From the NCBI GenBank assembly GCA_000827325.1, contig KN832870.1:1426001-1490000 (forward strand): 64,000 nt of DNA, read 5' to 3'. Below the pieces are notes generated by a model that was not told where the DNA came from, did no database searches, and saw only the letters and a list, made by a program, of their open reading frames with translations. This document shows positions 37,436-47,916 of the stretch, piece by piece. The DNA is from Oidiodendron maius Zn. Its lineage: Eukaryota; Ascomycota; Leotiomycetes; Myxotrichaceae. The translations under genes and the position numbers were made by a program. Numbering within the stretch: position 1 is the first letter of the stretch; each line of letters begins with the position of its first letter.

Positions 37436-37860
37436 GGAAATTGGAGCTGCGCGTACGCAGAGTCCGCCGTTCGCGAGGCGGACTTCTGCGAAGGGCCGTG
37501 AGGCCTCTCAGCCAAAAGCACCAAGGCTTAGCAGCTTGGGATGTGAAGGCCAAGCGGCCTTCACTAGTGTGGTTTGAAATGCGAGTGCTGGTCGAGACAG
37601 GAAGGATGCTGTAGAGGAGATAGAGAAGGTGGCTGTGAAGTAAGGAACAAAGTGCCCACCGTGGGGCAGAAAGCCAGCTTTATATGTAGCTTACAACCGG
37701 TGAGGCCTCCCAAATCCGAAAGTGAGGCTGTCCAAGCCTGGTCTTGTCGAGGGTCACTATTGGGTGTGAGGCCTCCCGTAGCCAATGGCGGGATACAGAT
37801 TCAGCCCAGCTTTATGGTCCGAACAAAGCCTGATGAAAATGAACATCAGGCCTCCCAACT
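37436..37860. repeat. Hairpin-rich repeat region with recurring GAGGCCTC words
   Basis: Three clear inverted repeats are seen. At 37456-37490 the arms are CGCAGAGTCCGCC and GGCGGACTTCTGCG. At 37543-37564 they are GTGAAGGCC and GGCCTTCAC. At 37828-37851 they are GCCTGATG and CATCAGGC. The word AGGCCTC occurs near 37501, 37702, 37769 and 37848, mostly as GTGAGGCCTC. The first 135 bases are bracketed by GGTTTGAA at 37428-37435 and 37571-37578. No open reading frame explains the structure. Confidence 0.6.
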
Positions 37861-37885
37861 TCATGTCGGCAGATTTCCTTGACTA

Positions 37886-38447
37886 GCCTTCGTCTTCGTG
37901 ATTGTTAGACATGATAAATGAGGTGACGCCGGTGCAAGATTTCCAATTCGCTTGAGAAACCTTACTGGAAGGCGATGGGGTAAAATTTAGAAAGGGCATG
38001 CTGCCTGTTGTGAATCTGGGATACTACACAACAGTTACTCATGTATAATACAATACTTGACATAATACATATATTCTAGTATTGGCTTGAACTGTGTTAT
38101 ATCTCAAATTCTTCGCTATTATCTCTGCTGAATTACCGCCCGTAAATGGATCATATGGGGATTCTTAGCGCAATAACTACAGTTACAAACATCTGGCGAA
38201 ATATATCATAGCCAGGAAACTTTTCGGTTCCTAACTTATGCATCTACCTATCTATCTATTAGATTTATGGTGTCATCAATGTACCAATGCATATTAAATC
38301 CCTTCAGGATGTCCGCGTCATTATCTTTACGAGATCAATGATAAAAATCACAACCCGAGTCGACGAGGCCTGACACCGTATGATTTTTTAAACTATTTAT
38401 GAAGGAAGACGTAGAGCTTCCTTAGACTTGTCATTTTTGACTGTAAT
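37886..38447. other. Intergenic
   Basis: AT-rich sequence between the hairpin region and the SRPK relic. No gene seen. Confidence 0.4.
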
Positions 38448-39834
38448 ATGGACGTCCATGATCGATCGGAAGTTCCGAGGCAGATTTTTATCAATGCTCC
38501 TGTTGATGCCACAGATTCGTCTATCCTGATGGAGAAAGAAACCATTCCGAACAATATAGAGGACACATTCTATCCCGTTCTTATTGGAGAAGTTTCAAGA
38601 GTCAGTATTGTGTGGTCGGCAAGCTTGGATATGACTTATCATCTACCGCATGGTTGTGCCAAGACCTGGTGTAATACAGTCGATATTCACACAGACTGGG
38701 CCATTTACTTAATGTTTTTTTTTACAGAGATGATTGATTCTATGTGATGAAAATTTGATCTTCAGGTTCGGAGCCTAACAGAGAGCTCAATATTTACCAG
38801 CACATAAAGACAACTAGTGTGCGAAGCCGTGGCGGTACTCTATTGCTACGGGAATTACACGACAATTTCGATATCACTGGACCGAATGGTTGTCATGTTT
38901 GTCATGTCTATCATCCACTTGGGAACAACATTATAACTCAGCTCAAATATAACCTGACCAGGTCTTGACTAAATATCTGCTAAGAAACACCCTATGGAGA
39001 GTTCTCGTAGCGCTAGATTACTTTTATAAAGAAGCGCATCTTATCCACACAGGTGCCCATTCCAAGTCTATCTGTGTGACACTAGCAATATACTTGCAAG
39101 ATTATGAAGACGAAGAGTTAGAAAATCCAGTCCCAAGGAAAACAATTGTTGGTTACCCTATCTATGCTTCTTGAACACTTCCGATGGCGACTGGAACCCA
39201 GTGTTGTGTAATTGAGGCTACACACGGTTTGGAGGTAGGGTAAATAGCGGTTATACAATGCGAGATACTTACAGGACACCCGAGGTATCCTTAATATGAG
39301 TTGGGACTACAAGGTCGATATCTCGAACGGTGGAAGCCTACTCTGCATAAATTCACATTTGACCTGTGCATTGCTGAGACTATATCTAGATGTGGGATCT
39401 TTTCGAGCCAGTTAAACTACTCGAATGTAATAATCCCGGGAAGGAATATGACGATGCATACCATCTTGCTAGTTTGGTACCTATTATGGGACCTCCCCCT
39501 CTGGAGTTCCTTAAGAGCAGCCCAATCAGTTGGAAATTCTGGGACGAAAAGGGTTGGTCGCTTTCATGTTCTAGAGTATTATTTCCCTAGGGACTTCTAC
39601 ACTAATTCGTTTGCGATACATCAGGAAATTGGATCTCTGCTGTTCCTATTCCAGACCACACTCTCGGGGGGCCTTGAGCACAGACTCCAGGAAGAACAGA
39701 AAGGAAGAATATCTACGGTTATTGCGAAGAATGCTGCGCTGGTTGCCGGAAGAACTGTCAACAGCGAACGGACTTAGAACGGACCTATGGATAATGAAAT
39801 ATGTTAACGACCTTATGGGTGAGAATTTATCTTG
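38448..39834 (+). pseudogene. Decayed SRPK-like protein kinase
   Basis: Ordered fragments of a fungal SRPK-type kinase lie in shifting frames with stops. They include YPVLIGEVSR near the start, SEPNRELNIYQHIKTTSVRS, LLRELHDNFDITGPNGCH, VLVALDYFYKEAHLIHT, ENPVPRKTIVGYPIYAS, MSWDYKVDIS, WDLFEPVKLLECNNPGKEYD, LASLVPIMGPPPLEFLKSS, and finally LRRMLRWLPEELSTANGL ending at 39834. The catalytic loop reads HTGAHSKSI where SRPK proteins have HTDI, so the catalytic Asp is lost. Stops at 38744 and 39171 interrupt the chain, and the DFGEA region is missing. The continuous order over 1.4 kb shows one ancestral gene that decayed in place. Confidence 0.85.
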
Positions 39835-42558
39835 AGGTTTGTCGTGAGGCCGGGAATCAATGTGTTGCATCTAGGCTAATGTAACAATGCCTATACCTAT
39901 GATAGAGAAGTGTGGTTGCAGAGTATCACTCTGTAGACTCCAGGTAGGAGAATATTTTCCCTGCCTAGGATCGAGGATAAATCGCTGAATAGCGTCTATG
40001 AAACGGACCGAGCCTTGAGAATCTTATTTAGGCAAGGGCCAATTCTCGGTGCAGATGCAGTTTCCACATGGCATCCTCGGGACGCGGAGCCGGTTCTGGG
40101 AAATATAGAAAGCACTCTCACAATAAGTATCTACGGGATAGTAGCGAATTATTGCGCCTCGTGATGTAATCTGTGGCATCGACTATTCTCAAGTCGTTTT
40201 CCGTGACTCTAGCTTCGTACGTAAGAGTTATGAATTGGTCTTTTCACCGGTCTTTACTATGCAAGAACATCACACACACTTTAAAAACGCCAAAGCAGAA
40301 ACAAGCTCTGTGGCGGCACACACAGGAAAGCCTGTTGCTAACTGGATGGAGAATAGCGATGGTGTCTGGCGATAGGGCCGATATCAAAGTCTAAGTATCG
40401 GGGGATAAATTCGGTGCAGTGCATTAGCTGCGCATTGCGTTCAGGGCGGCCATATCTCGGATAGGCTGGTAGAATAGGGGTCGCACGCCGACCTGGGGGT
40501 GGCGGCGCCCACTACCACATTTGAACTTCAACCGATCCTTCGTCGTGGGCGGAACGGGAGCGACGCACATGCTGTCGCCTCCCTTGAACAGAGAAGGGTG
40601 TCACTTGGGTTGAGACGGCGAACATAAACCAGGGTGTGGCACGGCGGGACCCTGTGAGATGATGAGAGAAACTGGCTTGCGCGGGGACGCCGTGCAGGAG
40701 GGCGCAGGCGCATACACAACTTCGCTTCTTGCTCCACCGAGGCTCTTGAGGATCCGGCGCTTGTTAGAGTTGTGGAAGGTCGGATGGTGGCCCGTGGGGG
40801 AGGATGCAATAGTCCCACGACACGCGGCTGTTCGCTGAAAACCGAAGTACGACGCTGTCCTTCGTACAAAGGTCGCATCACGACATTCCCATTGCGGTAC
40901 AGCAAACGGTATACCACGTCTTGAAACAGACACAAGCAAGGGCGCGGCGTCAGGTGGAGAATATTTCTGGTAAAAGCGCGAAGGTTTGTGCCTCTCATGT
41001 CTTAGATTCTGACGAGATTTAGGGGGGAATCTCTTTTTCCAACTAGTGTGGCTCCTCCTACCCGCCATCCAAAAGCGTCGCCTTCGTCCGGTTAAAGGCA
41101 GATCAAGCACTGCCACTTACGCCAATAGGATGCATAAACCCGTCGCTGCCTTGCACAGGGCCGTTTTACTAACCCGGATATCCGCCCTGTTTCAAGTGCC
41201 ACGTCCGAACGGCGTCGATGGCCTCGAAACCGGACAAATCTGCGAGGGCCTTGGAAGCCTGCTGGAAGTCCAGGGTTCCAGGTTCTCCCCGTGGCCAGGC
41301 TCGGCCTTCTGGTTGGAGCCTAGTGTTTGAAAAGCTTATTTCCATCTTTTTTTCGCCTGAAAGTTATTCGCGGACGCATTACAAGTACTTTGTGGTTGAG
41401 ATAACCCTTTGATCTCATGTCCTGATTGGGTCTGAGAGCCTTATGGCCGGAGATTTGACTGCCCCAGACAGCGGCTCAGACAGCGGCATCTCAACTTCGG
41501 ACCCCTTCCATTCTTATCCACAGACCCCACTACCCCGCGACCAGGGGAACTGACTTCGGACACTATTCGGTGGTATGTGTGGTGCGATGGGATCGTGACC
41601 CCTGGCGATCTAGATCGGACGAATGACGAGGCTAGCAATTCGTTCCAAGATGCAGTATGCGGTGCCAAGGACATGTGCCGAGATGCACAGCTCGCCTGAT
41701 CAACAGCAAGTTATGATGCAGAGGCGTCTGCTGCCTCCTCATTATGACAGTCGAGCCTGTCCACCAGACCATGGGCGGCTCATCTCCACTTCTGCATGAG
41801 AAAGCAGGACTTTGGGCGCTTGAGAAATGCTGAAGGCGCCCCGTCCGGGCCAGTTTCCTACTAGATCCAGGGTGCGGGAGACGCCATGATTGGACGCGGA
41901 ACGATCCATCCGTCCCGAGCATGACGGTTTTGATACCTGAGTGGTTGGACTCATCAATAATCAATCTCCCGACTCACCTCGAGTCGGTTGCTCCATAGGG
42001 GGCTGTCTTCTCGGTAATACCTCCCCAGTCAGCCACGTTCCTGCAGGAGGAGCGCCACTGCAAGCTATTATTATGCAAAACATGCCGGGGATTTGTTCGA
42101 TCCCTACACTGATCGGCCGAATCTAGAACGAACGCATCCGTTGGGTCCTCGCTCGTTCGGCGCGCACCCCCGTGATCTCTCATTACTGACTTCCGTCCTA
42201 TAGAGGCGCTCTATGGAGATACCACGTTACTCTACTACCATATGAGAGCGCTTGGATGATCTGATTTGTGATAGCCTGACCCACTGACTTTTATGAGGCC
42301 GTGTCAGGGGTCGCCGAGAGCACTGCTCGATGGACTACGTGATGCTTCCCATGCTCATGAATGTGCCCTGGTCGGTATCCTGAGTCTTCGGGCTTCCCGC
42401 AGAGTTTCCAGGGTCCGGTCTGGCTATATATGAGGTGAGGGCTTTCCGCCTTGGATGGAGATTGAGAGCTCAGTACTCGACACTGGACAATCGACACTCC
42501 TTTTCAAAAATAATTCGATTCTGTAAATATTATACACTTGTACATACATTTTACCAAC
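39835..42558. other. Long stretch without a recognised gene
   Basis: From about 40440 the GC content rises and open frames overlap on the minus strand (40528-40998, 40601-41116, 41632-41964). They carry no recognisable domain and run through the same bases in different frames, so they are probably not genes. The part next to 42559 should be the promoter of the GH16 gene. No terminal repeats or RNA genes recognised. Confidence 0.35.
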
Positions 42559-43672
42559 ATGGCTATTAAGCTTTCCCTCCTTGCTGCAGCCAGCCTTATG
42601 GCCTACCTCCCAACCGGTAATGGTCTGGCCACCGAAATGTCTGGTGCCACGTACCTGCAGTACGCTGCGGCAACCTACAATATCGTCGACACTTATGACT
42701 CCAGCAACTTTTTCTCTGAGTTCACCCTCTACTCTGGTGCCGATCCCACAGGTGGATTCGTCAACTACCAGGGAGACCAAGGCTCTGCCTCTTCGGCCGG
42801 CCTGATCAACACAAACAACGGCCAGATCTACATGGGCGTGGACTACACCAACGTCGTCAGCACTTCTTCCGCTGGACGACCTTCTATCCGTGTTAGCTCA
42901 AATAAGGGCTATACTCATGGCCTGTTCATCGCTGATATCGCCCACATGCCTGGATCTATTTGCGGGTAAGTTTGAAGTATAAACTTGTGAATACTTAATT
43001 CTAACGCCGACATAGCACCTGGCCAGCTTTCTGGATGTTCGGCCCTAGCTGGCCTAACAATGGAGAAATCGATATCATCGAGGGCGTCAACGTGGACAGC
43101 ACAAACGACATCACGCTGCACACCTCAGCCGGCTGCGACATCAATATTGCAGGCTCGCAGTCAGGGACCACTCTGAGCAATTCTGATTGCAACACCGGCA
43201 GTGGTGGCACTGGCTGCGGCGTCACCACTACAACTAGCAACGCCTACGGCACGTCCTTCAACAACAACGGCGGCGGAGTCTACGCAATGCAGTGGGAGAG
43301 TTCCGGCGTGTACGTCTGGTTCTGGCCCCATGGCTCCGTGCCTAGCGATGTCACTGCCGGCCAGCCCGTCACCGGCAACTGGGGATTGCCGATCGTGGCG
43401 TTCAACGGAGGCAGCGGATGCGATATCGACGCCCATTTTAACGACCAGGTCAGTCACTCTCGGTAACTGGAGCGACTTGGAAACAGCCTTTGCTAACCTT
43501 CGAATAGAACATCGTCTTCGACACCACCTTCTGCGGCCAGTGGGCAGGTGCCGTTTGGGGAGACTCGTGCTCTAACCTGGCTGACACCTGTATCGACTAT
43601 GTGGCTGGCAACCCAGGCGCCTTCCAGCAGTCCTACTGGAGCGTCAACTCGGTCAAGGTCTACCAGCAGTGA
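42559..43672 (+). CDS. Secreted GH16 endo-beta-1,3(4)-glucanase
   Basis: Three exons (42559-42965, 43016-43448, 43508-43672) give 334 residues with closed phases. A signal peptide (about 1-22) leads into the jelly-roll fold. The GH16 signature is GEIDIIEG, with catalytic Glu153, Asp155 and Glu158, preceded by WPAFWMFGPSWPNN. The sequence continues HTSAGCDI, NGGGVYAMQWESSGVYVWFWP and CDIDAHFNDQNIVFDTTFCG. The enzyme cleaves beta-1,3 or mixed 1,3-1,4 glucans of cell walls. Which glucan, and whether it remodels the fungal wall or digests plant glucan, cannot be told from sequence alone. The first ATG at 42559 was chosen; an upstream in-frame non-ATG codon was ignored. Confidence 0.95.
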
Positions 43673-44716
43673 AGTGGCTGATTCGTGGTCGAGTGGCGTG
43701 GGCATATGACGACGAAATGAAAGGAGCTTAGGAGTTGATTGCCTGGGTTTATGGTCTGCAAGCGTGTGTTATTTCGCTGTGAGGAGATGGACGGTGAGCA
43801 AGGAAAAAAAGGTGGTTGTTGGCCTCTGGTTGGGTGACCAGCAGTCTTTACCTCATGTCTATGTCATGCACGCCGTAACGATGGCACGATCATTAGTATT
43901 TTATCTTGTTACCATGAAATGCAATCGCCACGCACGAATCTTGTGCACGATCTCAAACATGTCTCACGTGGTCCTTGCTGTGCCGACTTTGGTAGCGTTG
44001 CTTGCTTGCTGGGGGCCGGCCCTGGTCCAGCCCCTTAATCACATGACCGGCGCTCTAAAACCTGCTGTGCATCTGGGCCAGCATCTTGTCTGCACCTAGA
44101 ATGGAACGATGTGAGAAGCAAGACAAGCGGACACTTTGTTGCACGTCGCAATTTGGATATGATCCAATGAAATAAATGGGAGGCGCCATAAAGGCCAGAA
44201 GCGGGAATTCCCCAGCGTGGCGAGTGAAACCTGCCGCGAGGTCATCTGGTCCATGTCTCTGCAGGATATGCACCGCGGCATGGGCAGGCAACCAATCACA
44301 CAAGGAAGATGGCTTTGTTGCACATCGCACTTTGAATGCGCGTAATGGCTTAGGGTTTGGCTTGTTTGGCCAGATGCAGGTGCTGTGTGATGGGAATTCA
44401 GTCGAGGTGGCCACGGCGGGGTTGTGGGCGCACGGCAGATGTGGCTGCCCAGATATTACTACCTAGAAGTAGTACGACGCAACTTGGGGATCACAGGAGC
44501 CTCAGCAGGAGGAGACGGACTCAAAACAAGGACAGCAGGCTTCTGCTGGATGCCGAAATCCATGGTTATCTGTGTAGCTCAGAAAAGCGTACACAGTGTC
44601 CATCTATGTGGCAACTTCCACCCTGAAATGTGCCAGAGATTGAGGGAAATATCACGTGATCCCCCAAATCTCGCTTGCTTATCGATGGTGGGTGAAACCG
44701 GTCGGAAATGTCGAAT
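43673..44716. other. Intergenic before the Crypton
   Basis: No gene recognised. A motif of about 24 bases beginning CTTTGTTGCAC occurs twice, near 44132 and 44311, with a few differences. A CACGTGA copy lies at about 44652. Confidence 0.4.
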
Positions 44717-44904
44717 TCACACGTGACCACTTATACGGGCGCGCGCTCCCGCGTCACGCGACCCTGAAACTGGGCGCGCGTGACCTCATAAGTGGGCCGG
44801 TAAATTCGCGTAGCGCCCCTTTCAACTTATCGCAAACAATATCGCTCTGCAATACGCTCTATATACATTATATATATCGATCCGCGGCCCCGACGACTGA
44901 TTTA

Positions 44905-47469
44905 ATGGCCGCCAGCGCTACCGACGCCTATATCGCAGCTGACGAGCGTGCGCGCGAGGCCTGCAGGGCCGGCCTGCAGGCCAAGAAGGACGAGCAGCCG
45001 CTGAACACGACGCGGAGCTACTCTGCAAAGCAGCGCGAGTGGAAGGTGCCTGGCCCTCTGCCCCCCTCTGCCCCCCTCTGCCCCCCTCTGCCCCCCTCTG
45101 TCCCCCTCTGTCGCACTCGCCCTTCGTACGATAGACCGGCCTGCTAACGCGCGCCCTAGCTCTGGTGTCAGACGCCGCGCCTGGCGCAGGACGGCTCCCT
45201 CTACAGCTGGCCTGACGGCGAGCTCGTCACGCCGGACAAGCTTGCGGCCTGGCTGAAGGAGGATATCCTCTTGCGGCGCGTGCCGGTCCGTAAACCACCT
45301 AAGCCGCGATCGAAGCGCCAGCAGCAGCACCAGCGTCAGCTGCAGCAGGAGCAGGAGCATGCAGACGCCCTGGCCCTGGCAGAGGTTAAGTCGCTGGCTG
45401 AGACGCTGGACGTGACCCTGGCTGAGGCCGTTGCGCTGCTTGCGGACGACCGTGAGGGCTACGTGCCACCTGCAGCCCTGGCGCCTGCGACTGAGGAGGC
45501 GACCGAGGCGGCACCTGCAGGCTCGCTCCTGGTGAAGGGCACGGTCGAGGCCTACATTGCGGCTGTAATGGAGCTCTGGCGGCTGCAGGTCGCGCACGGC
45601 AATGGCAATACCGACTGCCCGTGCAGTATAGCCGTCAAAGGCTTCCTCGAGCAGCGCAGCCGGCAGCGTGGCAAGCTCGACCGTGAGACGTACAAGGACC
45701 GTGGCAGCGATGGCATCCAGGCTGGCTACTCGCCAGACGAGTGGGAGCGTATCCAGCACCTCCTGCTTAGTGGCACCGCATATATGCCTGCCCAGAACCT
45801 CCGGACGCGTATCGACCTGCTCTTCGGCCACTATTACCTCCTGCGTGGCGAGAACCGTCGCAAGATGGAGCTGGCAGACCTGTCCCTGCTCGACTACCCT
45901 CCGTCTGAGGGCCCGACCCCCTGCAGCTGCCTGGTAAGCCTCCTCCAGGACGGCAAGCTTAATAAGACGGCATGCAAGGAGTTCATGGGCGCGCTGCGTC
46001 ATAAAGACCCCCTATTCTGCAGCCAGGGGGCACTTGCCCAGCTCCTATTCTGGCGCTGGCACATTTCTGGCGAGGCACCGCCGTCATTCCGGCAACGCAG
46101 GGACTGGTACCGGATCAAGGTCCTTGTCGGACGAGACCGTGAGCAGGAGCTGTCGTATCCAACGCAGCTCCAGGAGACCTGGCGGATCTTTGGTGCAGCC
46201 GGCCTTGTGTCGGCCAAGAAGACACACCTGCCACGCAGGGTAGGGGCGCAGGATGCTGAGACGCATGGCACCTCGCTGGCCCAGATCTCCCAGGCTGGTC
46301 GCTGGAACCAGAGCGTGCTCTGCCAGGCCTACCTGACGCACCTGCTGCGCCAGTTCATGCGTATCGTCTCTGGCTTCTCGGCCTCTACAGGCGACTACTT
46401 CCTCGCATGTGCGGCGCACGACCCGCCGGCCGTGCTGCAGGTGCAGCTCTGGCCATGGATCGAGGAGTGGGAGCTGCGCTTTGAGGCGCGTGCACGCAGG
46501 CTAAGCTGGGCGCAGGGTGGCCTGGACGAGGACGACCTTGCTGCCGATGGCTTCCTCAAGCTCATGCGGCGTCTGCGTATTGTCCTGCTGCAGGACCTGG
46601 CTGTCCTGCAGCCGCGCTACCCCTCCCTGCCCTTCTATGCCCACGCGCCCTTTATAGGGTTGGAGTGGGAGGCCTTCGCCATGCTCGTCCAGGCTGACGG
46701 AGAGGCCAGCGCGCCACAGAGCCTGCTCTTGCAGCGCGCCCTGCCTGAGCTGAGCTCCGTGCTCGAGAGCACGCGTGAGGCCCTCCTGCATAATAGCGCC
46801 CGGCTGGCAAACCGTCTCGAGACCCGACTCGAGGGCCGGCTCGAGGGCCTGCAGGGCAGCCTCAACGTCCTCATCCAGGGCCAGCTTGCAGGCCTCCAGG
46901 CCAGCCTGAATGTCCTGCTCCAGGGCCAGGCGCTGGTGCCTATGCCTATGCCAGTGCCAGTGCCAGTGCCAGTGCCAGGAGGGCTAGGGCTGCCGGCCGC
47001 GGCGGCTGCTGCAGGCACTGCTGCTGCGGGCAGCGCCCCTAGTGCAGCTCCTACACCTGGCCCGCCAGTCTATACAGAGCTGGTGAAGGTGTTTACGGTC
47101 CGGGATGTGTGGAGGGAGTGGAGGGAGGGCCTGGCCGGCCGGCCGGCCGTACGGCAGCTCGAGGAGGAGTGGGGGAGCCGCTGGCGCCCAGGCAATGCAG
47201 TCAGGGTCCAGTTCTGCCGCCGTAAGGTCCTCTGGGACGAGGTTAGAGCCCGTGTATCGCGCGGCAAGACCGAGGAGGAGGCTATTGCAGGGCTTGAGCT
47301 GCAACGCGCTGGCCGCAGCCTCTACCAGCTCATTGACGAGCTAAAGCACCGCCGCCAGCACCAGCTAGAGCCGAGCAGTATAAGGGGGCAGGGCAGGGCA
47401 GGCCGCTGGAACGTTTACGGGCGGAGGGGTGGGCTTACGAGGCAGCATGCTGCAGCTATAGCTGTATAG
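44905..47469 (+). CDS. Crypton tyrosine recombinase with GCR1-like C-terminal domain
   Basis: Two exons (44905-45045, 45160-47469) give 816 residues. Splicing joins YSAKQREWK to LWCQTPRLAQDGSLYSWPDG, the N-terminal pattern of fungal Cryptons. The recombinase core has candidate catalytic residues Arg276 (RGENRRK), His403 and Arg406 (KTHLPR), Arg428 (AGRWNQ) and Tyr438 (QAYLTHL), the R...HxxR...Y set of tyrosine recombinases. After LQVQLWPWIEEWELRFE comes a coiled segment of about 60 residues, then a repeated PVPVPV linker. A GCR1_C-like DNA-binding domain follows, about residues 686-765 (VFTVRDVWREW, LEEEWGSRWRPG). The frame is open throughout with no sign of decay. The intron is 114 bases and made largely of CCCCCTCTG units. 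Confidence 0.88.
45053..45112. repeat. CCCCCTCTG tandem repeat inside the recombinase intron
   Basis: About six 9-base units of CCCCCTCTG fill the middle of the recombinase intron. The unit is a multiple of three, so the unspliced reading frame stays open across the repeat until a stop near 45147. Confidence 0.85.
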
Positions 47470-47916
47470 AGCTCGATATATATTTAATTAATTATATTGC
47501 TATAGTATAGTTAGGTTAGGGTTAATTCAAGCCCGTTAAACTATATATACGAGTCCCAGCTGAGTGTAGGTGCCCTTGGCCCCTTACAGCCCTTACAGGC
47601 GGTGGTTGTAGTGGTTTCAGGGGCGCTACGGCCCTGCCGGGCGCTGCGCGGCCGGAAAAATTTATCAGGTGGTGGTGTTGTAATCACACGTGATGTCTTG
47701 AAATTACTAAGCAAACCGTTCCATCGATAAATGCTGCTTATCGTTATCGTGATGACTCAGCATTGGAAAAGTTCCTGGACTTCCGTTTCTGCCTTACGCC
47801 CAAATCGGAGATATGTCTAGGAATATTTACGTGTAAACTTTCGCCTCAATGCTCCTCCCTCCCTTCCTACCAGCCCTCAACCCACATTTATCCCAAGGAG
47901 CCTCACCGCAATCGCC

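Larger units (their letters stand above)
44717..47693 (+). mobile_element. Crypton-type DNA transposon (tyrosine recombinase), apparently complete
   Basis: The element is proposed from the direct repeats TCACACGTGA at 44717-44726 and 47684-47693, which enclose one large recombinase gene. Cryptons carry no long terminal inverted repeats and recombine at short direct repeats, as seen here. The interior is far more GC-rich than most of the window. Near the left end, CCACTTAT at 44727-44734 and ATAAGTGG at 44788-44795 form an imperfect fold-back that continues in a GCGCG-rich stem. The exact ends are inferred: a further CACGTGA copy near 44652 leaves some doubt on the left. Confidence 0.7.

Noticed and set aside
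37428-37578. hAT-like insertion flanked by the 8-base repeat GGTTTGAA
   Set aside because: The 135 bases between the repeats have no matching terminal inverted repeats; the direct repeat may be chance. Kept only as part of the hairpin region.
40528-41116. Overlapping minus-strand open frames of 156 and 171 codons
   Set aside because: They compete over the same bases, are rich in Arg/Ser/Pro and match nothing I know.
44902-46002. Minus-strand open frame of 366 codons within the Crypton
   Set aside because: It is the antisense shadow of the GC-rich recombinase gene.
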